From assembly GCA_900543365.1 (NCBI GenBank), contig UQRG01000099.1, forward strand, positions 1 to 5,935: a DNA stretch of 5,935 bases. The letters are read 5' to 3'. This document shows positions 1-5,935 of the stretch, piece after piece; position 1 is the stretch's first letter; the number at the start of each line of letters is the position of its first letter. This DNA comes from an uncultured Eubacterium sp. Lineage in GTDB: Bacteria > Bacillota > Clostridia > Lachnospirales > CAG-274. Made by a program: the position numbers and the translations under genes. The notes under the pieces were generated by a model. That model was not told the DNA's origin and did no database searches. It saw only the letters and a list, made by a program, of their open reading frames with translations.

Positions 1-1086
1 AAAATCAGAGCCTTTGTCGTAACCGCCGGCAATTATGCAAATAGGACGCTTCATAGCCTCTACCGCTTTAATAGAAGCATCTGGATTAGTACCCTTTGAG
101 TCATTGTAAAACTCAATGTCATTAACAGTTGTAACATATTCGATTCTATGTTCAACAGCAGTAAATTCCTTTAATACCTTTACAACAATATCCATAGGTA
201 CACCAATGGCAATACTACAGCCAATAGCTGCCATAGCATTTTCAACATTGTGACCACCTAATATTTTAAGCTCATTAATGTCAATTACCTTTTGGTCATA
301 ACCTAAAGCCTTTATGTAAATACTATTTTCATCAGAATAAATGCCCTCATCAAGTTTATTATTAAGAGAGAAGAACACAACTTTAGCCTTAGTTTTGTTA
401 GCCATAGCTTTAGTTATTTCATCATTGTAATTAAGTATACAATAGTCATCAGCAGTCTGATTTTCAAATACTCTTTCCTTAGCTGCAATATAATTTTGAA
501 TAGTATGATGTCTGTTAAGATGGTCTGGGGTAATATTTAAAACTGCACTTACCTTTGGCTTAAATTCATTAATTGTTTCAAGCTGAAAACTTGAAAGTTC
601 AGCTACAACAGCACCATTATTAGTTGTATCAAGGGTAATATCAGCAAAAGGATTGCCAATGTTTCCAACAACAAAAGTATTGTTGTAATAAGCCTTGCAA
701 ATATCGCCAACTAAAGTAGTAGTTGTAGTTTTGCCATTAGTTCCAGTAATACCTATTATAGGTGACTTGCAAAACATATATGCAAGCTCAATTTCACCAA
801 TAACAGGAATATTTTTTTCTCTAGCCTTATTTACAAATGGAAGGTCAGTTGGAACACCTGGACTCATAACTAAAATATCCATATTTTCAATTATATCATC
901 TGGATTAGAGCCCAAATAAAGAGCAATGCCATTGTTTTTAAGCTCTGTCACTACATTACCAAGTTTATCCTCTGTTTTTGCATCTTGAATGGTTACATTA
1001 GCACCAAGTTTCTTTAATAAGTAAGCAGCAGAAACACCACTTTTAGCAACACCACTTACAAGTACTTTTTTATCTTTAAAATCCAT
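1..1086 (-). CDS. murD: UDP-N-acetylmuramoyl-L-alanine--D-glutamate ligase MurD (3' end cut off by window)
   Basis: Cytoplasmic ATP-dependent ligase that adds D-glutamate to UDP-MurNAc-L-Ala, the second amino acid of the peptidoglycan stem. I translated 362 residues from the ATG at 1086-1084; the frame stays open to base 1, so about 90 of the family's roughly 450 residues are missing. Seen in order: an N-terminal UDP-binding fold with a glycine-rich loop (SGVAKSGVSAA, from residue 11); the ATP P-loop GITGTNGKTTT (112-122, Lys119); ELSSFQLE (163-170); NITPDHLNRH (184-193); the Y-x-A-A-K motif whose Lys203 should be the carbamylated lysine; GGHNVEN (277-283); EHR (312-314); NDSKGTNPDA (328-337); and the start of domain 3 with AGGYDKGSDF at the edge. 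The start is set by an AGGGGG ribosome binding site 9 nt upstream, 17 bp after the mraY stop. It is the last visible gene of the mur operon. Family assignment is certain; only the C-terminus is unseen. Confidence 0.97.
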   Translation of the reverse strand, partial: MDFKDKKVLVSGVAKSGVSAAYLLKKLGANVTIQDAKTEDKLGNVVTELKNNGIALYLGSNPDDIIENMDILVMSPGVPTDLPFVNKAREKNIPVIGEIELAYMFCKSPIIGITGTNGKTTTTTLVGDICKAYYNNTFVVGNIGNPFADITLDTTNNGAVVAELSSFQLETINEFKPKVSAVLNITPDHLNRHHTIQNYIAAKERVFENQTADDYCILNYNDEITKAMANKTKAKVVFFSLNNKLDEGIYSDENSIYIKALGYDQKVIDINELKILGGHNVENAMAAIGCSIAIGVPMDIVVKVLKEFTAVEHRIEYVTTVNDIEFYNDSKGTNPDASIKAVEAMKRPICIIAGGYDKGSDF

Positions 1087-1095
1087 TGTATTTAA

Positions 1096-1101
1096 CCCCC
1101 T
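1096..1101 (-). promoter_or_regulatory. Ribosome binding site of murD
   Basis: Read on the minus strand this is AGGGGG, 9 nt before the murD ATG. It lies inside the 17-bp mraY-murD gap and differs at one base from the ideal AGGAGG. No other promoter or terminator is visible in this gap, so murD is expected to be cotranscribed with mraY. Confidence 0.8.
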
Positions 1102-1103
1102 GA

Positions 1104-2114
1104 TTACATAAAATGTTTGGCAGCTACAAAGCCAATTAAGCACATAACTGCGGTAAATATCCAGAAAAGCTGAACAACCTTAATACCTTCAAGTCCACAA
1201 AGCTCAAAATGGTGATGAATAGGTGCCATTTTAAATATTCTCTTACCCTTTGTTGCCTTGAAATATGTTACCTGAACAATAACAGAAAGACTTTCACAAA
1301 CATAAACAAGTCCAACAATAACAAGCATAATAGGCATCTTAGTAAGAATGGCAATACTAGCTACAAAGCCACCTAAGGCAAGAGAACCTGTATCACCCAT
1401 AAATACCTTAGCCGGATGAGAGTTAAACACAAGAAAACCCATTAATGCACCAACCATAGCAGCAGATATGTAAACAAGTCCTGCCTTGCCAGCAAAATAA
1501 GAAATAACAAGGAAGAACATAGCTACAAGAACAGTTACACCAGCTGCCAAGCCATCAAGACCATCTGTTAAATTGACACTATTAACAGTACCAACCATAA
1601 CAAAGAATAAAAATGGTGCAAATAAAATGCCTAAATCTACATAATAACCATTAGTAAATGGAATATAAATATCTGTACCAAAGCCAGACTTAACAATATA
1701 AATATAAAAAAGCACTGTTACAATAAGCTGGAATATAATTTTCTGCAAAGGTGTAAGACCTTCATTCTGCTTTTTAACAACTTTTAAAAAGTCATCAATA
1801 AAACCTACAATTCCATAGCCCAATGTTATTAGAACTATAACAATAGTATCTGAATTACCCTTAGAAAACACAAGAGCAGATATAATGCATCCTGCAAGTA
1901 TCATAACACCACCCATAGTTGGTGTACCTTCTTTTTTCTTGTGAGATTGAGGTCCTTCGTTTCTAATAGGTTGACCGAACTTCATTCTATGCAATATAGG
2001 TATAACAATAGGACAAAGTATAACAGTAATTACAAAAGCAAGGAGCATTGTGTAAATAGCTGCCGAACCTCCTCCATTAACAGGCATTGTCAATAATAAG
2101 CTTAAATTAAACAT
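1104..2114 (-). CDS. mraY: Phospho-N-acetylmuramoyl-pentapeptide-transferase MraY
   Basis: Integral membrane enzyme that transfers phospho-MurNAc-pentapeptide from UDP to undecaprenyl phosphate, making lipid I on the cytoplasmic face of the membrane. The 336 residues match the family's usual 320-360. Seen: about ten hydrophobic segments (roughly 19-41, 67-84, 90-106, 125-142, 159-178, 190-208, 211-231, 243-258, 262-281, 312-332). The cytoplasmic loops carry the family signatures: GQPIRNEGPQSHKKKEGTP (47-65); GFIDDF with the Asp pair 107-108; NSVNLTDGLDGLA (178-190); PAKVFMGDTGSLALGG (234-249, Asp241 being the expected catalytic aspartate); and KGKRIFKMAPIHHHFE (289-304) with the His triplet at 300-302. 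The ATG overlaps the murF stop by one base (TAATG), and a good ribosome binding site 7 nt upstream supports it. This implies coupled translation with murF, which supplies its substrate. Nothing looks degenerate. Confidence 0.98.
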   Translation of the reverse strand: MFNLSLLLTMPVNGGGSAAIYTMLLAFVITVILCPIVIPILHRMKFGQPIRNEGPQSHKKKEGTPTMGGVMILAGCIISALVFSKGNSDTIVIVLITLGYGIVGFIDDFLKVVKKQNEGLTPLQKIIFQLIVTVLFYIYIVKSGFGTDIYIPFTNGYYVDLGILFAPFLFFVMVGTVNSVNLTDGLDGLAAGVTVLVAMFFLVISYFAGKAGLVYISAAMVGALMGFLVFNSHPAKVFMGDTGSLALGGFVASIAILTKMPIMLVIVGLVYVCESLSVIVQVTYFKATKGKRIFKMAPIHHHFELCGLEGIKVVQLFWIFTAVMCLIGFVAAKHFM

Positions 2115-3475
2115 TATTCTTCACTCCTAAGTTTTTCAATTATTTTTTCAAAGTGCATACCTCTTGAAGCCTTTACAAGTATAGTAGCTTTTTCAGGAAG
2201 AATATTTTCAATATCTTCTATAAATTCTTCCTTAGTCTTAAAATAAGCAACCTCACTACCACCCATTGATATAGCACCCTCATACATATTTTCTGAAAGC
2301 TCGCCAATACATACTACATAATCAATGCCCTTGTGTACAGCATAACGACCTACCTCAGCGTGATACCTAGGTGCATCATCTCCAAGTTCAAACATATCCC
2401 CTAATATACAACAAGTAGTACCCTCACAACTAGCAAGAACATCTATACCAGCCTTAACAGACTGAGGATTTGCATTGTACACATCGTTAATAATACTAAA
2501 TCTATCAGTTTCAATAATATCCATTCTCATTGCTGTTGGGTGGAAACATTCAATACCATTTTTAATTTCCTCAGGAGAAAGTCCAAGTTTCCTGCCAACT
2601 GCTGCTGCATACATTGCATTGTGCACCATATGCTTGCCTGGCACTGGAATATCTACAGGTATTTCAACTGTGTTATCATCAAGGAAAATAGTACAGCTAA
2701 TGCCCTCAAGACCCTTTTCAACTACATTGTCAGCGTGAACTTCAGCAAATTCATTTAAACTACAATAGCACAAATTCTTATACTTTCTTGCCACTGTAAC
2801 AAGCATATCATCATCACCATTTAATACCTTGTAGCTATCTTCTGCCATATGGTTAAATATTTCACACTTAGCCTTTAAAATACCATTTCTTGAGCCAAGA
2901 TTTTCAATATGAGAAACGCCAATATTAGTAATAATGGCAATATCAGGTTTAGCTATTGATGAAAGGTAATCAATTTCATCAAAATGATTCATACCCATTT
3001 CAATAACAGCAACTTCTGTATCATCTTCAATATTAAATATAGTAAGAGGTACACCAATATCATTGTTATAATTGCCCTGAGTTTTAACTGTCTTAAAATG
3101 TCTTGAAAGAACAGAGGCAACAATATCCTTAGTTGTAGTCTTTCCTACACTGCCAGTTATAGCAACTACCTTTAAGTTAGTAAGTTTTTGTCTATAGTAT
3201 CTTGCAATATCACCTAAAGCTACTTTTGTATCCTTAACAACAATAGACGATACAGGACAATGTTCATATTCTCTTTCTGTTACTACAGCCACAGCTCCTT
3301 CAGCACAAGCATTAGATATAAAATCGTGACCGTCAAATTTATCACCTTTAAGAGGAATATAAAGACAATTTTCACCAATATCCCTTGAATCTCTTGAAAT
3401 AGAGTTAATTTCTACATCAATACCTCTTAAAGTACCGCCTATATTTTCAGCAATTTCCCTAAGTGTTAATTTCAT
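2114..3475 (-). CDS. murF: UDP-N-acetylmuramoyl-tripeptide--D-alanyl-D-alanine ligase MurF
   Basis: Cytoplasmic Mur ligase that uses ATP to add the D-Ala-D-Ala dipeptide to UDP-MurNAc-tripeptide, completing the pentapeptide precursor. The 453 residues are normal for the family. Seen in order: an N-terminal UDP-substrate domain with SISRDSRDIGENCLYIPLKG (25-44) and DGHDF (48-52); the ATP P-loop ITGSVGKTTTKD (106-117, Lys112); TQGNYNNDIGVP (132-143), a MurF hallmark; EMGMNH (159-164); the Mur central-domain segment ITNIGVSHIENLGS (182-195); LKAKCEIF (200-207), whose Lys203 is the expected carbamylated lysine; HNAMYAA (285-291); and NDVYNANPQS (330-339) in the C-terminal domain. The EMGMNH and NYNND motifs separate it from MurE and MurD. 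The ATG start has AGGAGAG 8 nt upstream and lies 5 bp after murE. Finding murF between murE and mraY fits Clostridia rather than Bacillus subtilis. Confidence 0.98.
   Translation of the reverse strand: MKLTLREIAENIGGTLRGIDVEINSISRDSRDIGENCLYIPLKGDKFDGHDFISNACAEGAVAVVTEREYEHCPVSSIVVKDTKVALGDIARYYRQKLTNLKVVAITGSVGKTTTKDIVASVLSRHFKTVKTQGNYNNDIGVPLTIFNIEDDTEVAVIEMGMNHFDEIDYLSSIAKPDIAIITNIGVSHIENLGSRNGILKAKCEIFNHMAEDSYKVLNGDDDMLVTVARKYKNLCYCSLNEFAEVHADNVVEKGLEGISCTIFLDDNTVEIPVDIPVPGKHMVHNAMYAAAVGRKLGLSPEEIKNGIECFHPTAMRMDIIETDRFSIINDVYNANPQSVKAGIDVLASCEGTTCCILGDMFELGDDAPRYHAEVGRYAVHKGIDYVVCIGELSENMYEGAISMGGSEVAYFKTKEEFIEDIENILPEKATILVKASRGMHFEKIIEKLRSEE
2122..2128 (-). promoter_or_regulatory. Ribosome binding site of mraY, inside the end of murF
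   Basis: Minus-strand AGGAGTG, 7 nt before the mraY ATG. It is encoded by the codons for the last residues of MurF (LRSEE). The murF stop and mraY start then overlap as TAATG, an arrangement typical of translational coupling by ribosome re-initiation. Confidence 0.85.
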
Positions 3476-3480
3476 TTTTA

Positions 3481-4935
3481 TTACTCTCCTAATATTTCTT
3501 TTGCAACTTCCGCATCGTCAAAATGAATTGTTTTATCGCCAAGTATCTGATAATTTTCGTGACCTTTACCGGCTATAATAACACTATCACCTTTTTCAGC
3601 AATTTCAATAGCCCTCTTTATAGCCTCTTTTCTATCAACAATCATTTCGTATTTATCTGTAATCGGTTTAACACCTACTTCAATTTCTTTTAAAATTGAG
3701 TTAGGTTCTTCTGAACGAGGATTATCCGATGTAACAACAGCAATATCAGATAATTCAGCTACAATTTTACCCATAATTGGTCGCTTAGTTTTATCTCTAT
3801 CGCCGCCACAGCCAAAGACAGTTATTATTCTACCCTTTGTAAATTCTCTAACAGCATTTATAATATTTTCAAGGCCGTCTGGAGTATGGGCATAATCTAC
3901 AATTACATTAAAGCCCTTGGCATTAGGGATATTTTGTATTCTTCCAGGAACACCCTTAATGTTGTTAATGCCTTCCTTAATATTTTCAATATCAATACCC
4001 ATAGAAAGCATAGCACCAATAGCAGCAAGAGCATTATATACACTAAACCTACCTGGAACTTTAAGCTCAAATCTTACATCACTGCCATTAATATTAACAG
4101 TAAAATGAACCCTATCCATTAAATACTCAATATTCTTAGCCTGCAAATCAGATGGCTTATCTATACTATAAGTCATAATATTGCAAGTAGCACCCTCAGC
4201 AATTTTATCTGCCCAATGGTCATCAGCATTAATAACGCCGTGTTTACACATTTTGAAAAGTTTAGCCTTAGCTTTGCAGTAATTTTCCATAGTTTTGTGG
4301 AAATCAAGGTGGTCTTGAGTAAGGTTAGTAAATACACCTACATTAAAATCAATACCCTTAACTTTTTTAAGTTCAAGACTATGAGAAGAAACTTCCATAA
4401 CAACATCATTACAGCTTTCATCAGCCATTATTCTAAGCATTTGGTTAAGCTCAATAGTATCTGGTGTAGTACTTGTAGCAAAATCGATTTCTCTTTTCTT
4501 ACCACCAATTCTTATTTCAACAGTACCAATAACAGCAGTTTTTCTGTTAATATGATTTAAAACAGACTCAATAAAGTAAGTTGTGCTAGTTTTACCATTA
4601 GTACCAGTTACACCAATCATATTAAGAGTTCTGCTAGGGTGGTTATAAAAATTACCTGCCATAACAGCAAGAGCATCTCTGGCATTATCAACTTGAATAA
4701 CAGTTAAGTCCTCTGGAATATTGTCAATAGAATGCTCAATCAAAACAACCCTTGACCCTTTTTCATAAGCAGATGGTATAAACTTGTGACCATCAACAGT
4801 CATACCAACCATAGCAATAAATAGAACACCCTCACCGGCTTTTCTCGAATCAATAGTCATTGAATTAATATTAATATCTGTGTTTCCATTTATAATTTTA
4901 ATGTCAACGCCTGACATTATATCCTTTAATTTCAA
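3481..4935 (-). CDS. murE: UDP-N-acetylmuramoyl-L-alanyl-D-glutamate--2,6-diaminopimelate ligase MurE (TTG start)
   Basis: Cytoplasmic ATP-dependent ligase that adds the third stem-peptide residue to UDP-MurNAc-L-Ala-D-Glu. The 484 residues are full length. Seen: an N-terminal UDP-binding domain with TIDSRKAGEGVLFIA (27-41) and DGHKF (48-52); the ATP P-loop GVTGTNGKTSTT (108-119, Lys115); TSTTPDT (154-160); EVSSHSLEL (181-189); NLTQDHLDFH (204-213); Y-C-K-A-K, with Lys223 the expected carbamylated lysine; VDYAHTPD (346-353); FGCGGDRD (374-381); SDNPRSEEP (403-411); and AGKGHE (455-460). DNPR (404-407) is the signature of meso-diaminopimelate-adding MurE; lysine-adding enzymes differ there. 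The start codon is TTG at 4935-4933, chosen because GGGAGTG lies 5 nt upstream, MKLKDIM matches the usual MurE N-terminus, and an in-frame TAA (4960-4962) lies just upstream. The first in-frame ATG (residue 7) is the alternative. Probable first gene of its own transcription unit. Confidence 0.97.
   Translation of the reverse strand: MKLKDIMSGVDIKIINGNTDININSMTIDSRKAGEGVLFIAMVGMTVDGHKFIPSAYEKGSRVVLIEHSIDNIPEDLTVIQVDNARDALAVMAGNFYNHPSRTLNMIGVTGTNGKTSTTYFIESVLNHINRKTAVIGTVEIRIGGKKREIDFATSTTPDTIELNQMLRIMADESCNDVVMEVSSHSLELKKVKGIDFNVGVFTNLTQDHLDFHKTMENYCKAKAKLFKMCKHGVINADDHWADKIAEGATCNIMTYSIDKPSDLQAKNIEYLMDRVHFTVNINGSDVRFELKVPGRFSVYNALAAIGAMLSMGIDIENIKEGINNIKGVPGRIQNIPNAKGFNVIVDYAHTPDGLENIINAVREFTKGRIITVFGCGGDRDKTKRPIMGKIVAELSDIAVVTSDNPRSEEPNSILKEIEVGVKPITDKYEMIVDRKEAIKRAIEIAEKGDSVIIAGKGHENYQILGDKTIHFDDAEVAKEILGE
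3484..3490 (-). promoter_or_regulatory. Ribosome binding site of murF, inside the end of murE
   Basis: Minus-strand AGGAGAG, 8 nt before the murF ATG. It is encoded by the last codons of murE (ILGE). It is followed at once by two tandem in-frame stops, TAATAA (3478-3483), so murE ends firmly before murF begins. The site fixes the murF start. Confidence 0.85.
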
Positions 4936-4940
4936 ATTAT

Positions 4941-4947
4941 CACTCCC
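4941..4947 (-). promoter_or_regulatory. Ribosome binding site that sets the TTG start of murE
   Basis: Minus-strand GGGAGTG, 5 nt before TTG at 4935-4933. The only nearby upstream ATG (4949-4947) is out of frame and hits a stop after five codons. A weaker AAAGGA sits 5 nt before the internal ATG at residue 7, so minor initiation there cannot be excluded. The family-typical MKL N-terminus favours the TTG. Confidence 0.75.
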
Positions 4948-4961
4948 ATTTTGAATTATTT

Positions 4962-4984
4962 AATTTCAAATAATTTTTGAAATT
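4962..4984. repeat. Perfect 9-bp inverted repeat in the murE leader
   Basis: AATTTCAAA (4962-4970) and TTTGAAATT (4976-4984) are exact reverse complements separated by 5 bases. The stem has only one G-C pair, so as RNA it would be a weak hairpin. As DNA it is a 23-bp palindrome just downstream of the predicted transcription start, a usual place for a repressor site. A third related arm (TTTGAATT on the plus strand, 4950-4957) could pair with the distal arm instead, next to the murE ribosome binding site. The symmetry is seen directly; any function is inference, and AT-rich DNA makes such palindromes by chance more often. Confidence 0.5.
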
Positions 4985-5004
4985 TTACATTCAATACCAT
5001 TATA

Positions 5005-5033
5005 ATTATACTACATTTTTCCTAATCTGTATA
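5005..5033 (-). promoter_or_regulatory. Candidate sigma-A-type promoter for the murE operon
   Basis: On the minus strand a -35-like TATACA (5028-5033; four of six match TTGACA) is followed by exactly 17 bp and a perfect -10 box TATAAT (5005-5010). A second TATAAT (4999-5004) directly abuts the first, but has no good -35 at 17 bp. Transcription would start near 4998, giving a leader of about 63 nt before the murE TTG. The -35 box overlaps the last codons of the PBP gene. This would let the mur genes be expressed apart from the PBP, which makes sense if the PBP is sporulation-specific. The AT-rich setting leaves room for a chance match. Confidence 0.6.
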
Positions 5034-5935
5034 TAGTAGAATTTTACTATTTTGATTAACTGTTGTGCCTTTTGGAGGAAATTGTGACTTAATATTTTCA
5101 CCTTGACCTATAATTTCAATATTTATTTTATCCTTTTGTGCATTTATCTTAGCTTCTGATACCTTTAAACCAGAGTAATTAGGTGCATTTATAGGCGCTA
5201 CACCTTTCATTTCAAGTTCTTCTTTACTATATTTTGGTTCAATACCAATGTAGGGCAAAGAGTTTGTAAGAAGCTCTTTCATAACGGGACCGGCAACTTG
5301 ACCTCCATAATAAATCCCCTTTGGCTCATCAACAAGAACTATAGCAATAACTTGAGGATTTTCAGCAGGTGCAAATGCACAAAAACTAGCTATATACTTA
5401 CCACTTTTTCTTGGTAGTTTTTCACTTGTAGCAGTTTTGCCACCTATTCTATAGCCTGGTATATAAGTTTTGTTACCAGTACCAGTAGCTACAACACTTT
5501 CAAGAATTTTCTTCATTCTTTCTGATGTTTCCTTAGAAATAGGGTTACCTGCATCTTTATATTGAAATGTTTTTACACATTGATTTTCTTCATCTCTTAG
5601 TTCTAATGCAAAATGAGGTGTAACTAATCTGCCACCATTTACTGCTGATGATATTGCTCTGATAAGCTGTAAAGGAGTAATCTGAAAACTTTGACCAAAG
5701 CTCATTGTTGCAAGTTCTACAGGACCGATTTTATCTTTTTTGTGCATAATACCTACAGCTTCACCTGGTAGGTCAATACCAGTTTTTTTATTAAATCCAA
5801 ATTTAATCATATATTCATAAAACTTGTCAGAACCAAGTCTTCCAGCAATATCCATAAATACAGGATTACAACTATTTTGTACTCCTTGAACAAAAGTTTC
5901 ACTACCGTGACTTCTAGGACTTCGCCAACACTTAA
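5022..5935 (-). CDS. spoVD: Class B penicillin-binding protein with one PASTA domain, SpoVD-like (5' end cut off by window)
   Basis: D,D-transpeptidase that cross-links peptidoglycan stem peptides outside the membrane. The open frame runs from the TAG at 5022 to the window edge, giving 303 residues, about the C-terminal half of a PBP of roughly 600-650. The membrane anchor, dimerisation domain and catalytic SxxK serine lie beyond the edge. Seen, numbered from the edge: KCW (1-3); HGSETFVQGVQ (9-19); SCN (21-23), the SxN motif; FGFNKKTGIDLPGEAVGI (45-62); MSFGQSFQITPLQL (77-90); GGKTATSE (164-171), the KTG box read as KTA; FAPAENPQ (187-194); and one PASTA domain (about 245-302). The ATG at 5855 is internal, not the start. 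A single PASTA domain, the cysteine pair in KCW and SCN, and the position just before murE point to SpoVD, the spore-cortex PBP. It could instead be the division PBP (FtsI/PBP2 type) if the genome has only one such gene here. Family is certain; the SpoVD role is likely. Confidence 0.85.
   Translation of the reverse strand, partial: KCWRSPRSHGSETFVQGVQNSCNPVFMDIAGRLGSDKFYEYMIKFGFNKKTGIDLPGEAVGIMHKKDKIGPVELATMSFGQSFQITPLQLIRAISSAVNGGRLVTPHFALELRDEENQCVKTFQYKDAGNPISKETSERMKKILESVVATGTGNKTYIPGYRIGGKTATSEKLPRKSGKYIASFCAFAPAENPQVIAIVLVDEPKGIYYGGQVAGPVMKELLTNSLPYIGIEPKYSKEELEMKGVAPINAPNYSGLKVSEAKINAQKDKINIEIIGQGENIKSQFPPKGTTVNQNSKILLYTD

Larger units (their letters stand above)
4936..5021 (-). other. 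murE leader / spoVD-murE intergenic region
   Basis: This 86-bp gap is the only stretch of any size between genes in the window. It is very AT-rich. It holds a -10 box (whose -35 box lies over the end of the PBP gene), a perfect 9-bp inverted repeat, and the murE ribosome binding site. I see no G+C-rich stem followed by a T-run on the minus strand, so there is no sign of an intrinsic terminator after the PBP gene. Read-through from upstream is therefore likely in addition to the local promoter. Confidence 0.7.

Noticed and set aside
695..919. Plus-strand open frame opposite murD
   Set aside because: It lies wholly inside the clearly conserved murD coding sequence on the other strand. It has no recognisable domain and is low in complexity, so it is a shadow frame.
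2475..2758. Two overlapping plus-strand open frames opposite murF
   Set aside because: They are antisense shadows of the conserved MurF coding sequence, overlap each other in different frames, and have no recognisable product.
3886..4122. Two overlapping plus-strand open frames opposite the C-terminal half of murE
   Set aside because: Both are antisense to conserved MurE sequence. Their translations look like reversed AT-rich codon bias rather than protein domains.
4216..4560. Plus-strand open frame of 114 codons opposite murE
   Set aside because: It overlaps the conserved MurE central domain in antisense. The translation resembles no family I know, and no independent ribosome binding site or promoter stands out.
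4962..4984. Inverted repeat after the PBP gene as an intrinsic terminator
   Set aside because: The stem has a single G-C pair, and no T-run follows it on the minus strand, so it does not look like a rho-independent terminator.
4956..5000. Short frame of 14 codons in the murE leader (ATG at 5000-4998, minus strand) as a possible leader peptide
   Set aside because: It has no ribosome binding site, its start coincides with the predicted transcription start, and its codons show no run of any one amino acid. AT-rich chance is enough to explain it.
5853..5855. ATG at 5855 as the true start of the penicillin-binding protein
   Set aside because: The frame stays open upstream to the window edge and encodes conserved transpeptidase sequence, including the SxN motif, so this Met is internal.
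1..5935. A novel or mobile system hidden in the window
   Set aside because: Nearly every base is accounted for by five conserved cell wall genes with intact motifs. Composition is uniform, and there are no transposase, integrase, repeat-array or toxin/antitoxin signatures.

Overview
The window is a stretch of the peptidoglycan-precursor part of a division and cell wall (dcw) cluster. Every gene lies on the minus strand, so transcription runs from high to low coordinates. In transcription order it holds: the C-terminal half of a class B penicillin-binding protein with a single PASTA domain, best called SpoVD-like (5022-5935, 5' end outside the window); murE (3481-4935); murF (2114-3475); mraY (1104-2114); and most of murD (1-1086, 3' end outside the window). 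I see no mobile element, CRISPR array, RNA gene or foreign-looking insert. The DNA is uniformly AT-rich with A/T-ending codons throughout.

The organism is most likely a low-GC Firmicute of the Clostridia (Lachnospiraceae/Eubacteriales-like). The evidence is the base composition, the Gram-positive Shine-Dalgarno sequences, the murE-murF-mraY-murD order (Bacillus subtilis lacks murF at this place), the single-PASTA SpoVD-type PBP directly upstream of murE, and a meso-diaminopimelate signature (DNPR) in MurE. The exact genus cannot be read from this window.

Layout: the PBP gene ends at 5022 and is followed by the only sizeable gap, 86 bp (4936-5021). That gap and the end of the PBP gene carry a good sigma-A-type promoter candidate (TATACA, 17 bp, TATAAT), a perfect 9-bp inverted repeat and a strong ribosome binding site in front of a TTG start codon for murE. 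From murE on, the genes are tightly packed: 5 bp between murE and murF, a 1-bp TAATG stop/start overlap between murF and mraY, and 17 bp between mraY and murD. The ribosome binding sites of murF and mraY lie inside the ends of the preceding genes, so murE-murF-mraY-murD looks like one transcript with coupled translation.

Function: MurD adds D-Glu to UDP-MurNAc-L-Ala, MurE adds meso-DAP, MurF adds D-Ala-D-Ala, and MraY transfers the finished phospho-MurNAc-pentapeptide to undecaprenyl phosphate at the membrane, giving lipid I. The PBP then cross-links the polymerised glycan, in the septum or, if it is a true SpoVD, in the spore cortex. All visible catalytic motifs are intact. No previously undescribed system was found. 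The points most worth a second look are a conserved cysteine pair in the SpoVD-like protein, its KTA in place of KTG box, the TTG start of murE, and the promoter and inverted repeat in front of murE.
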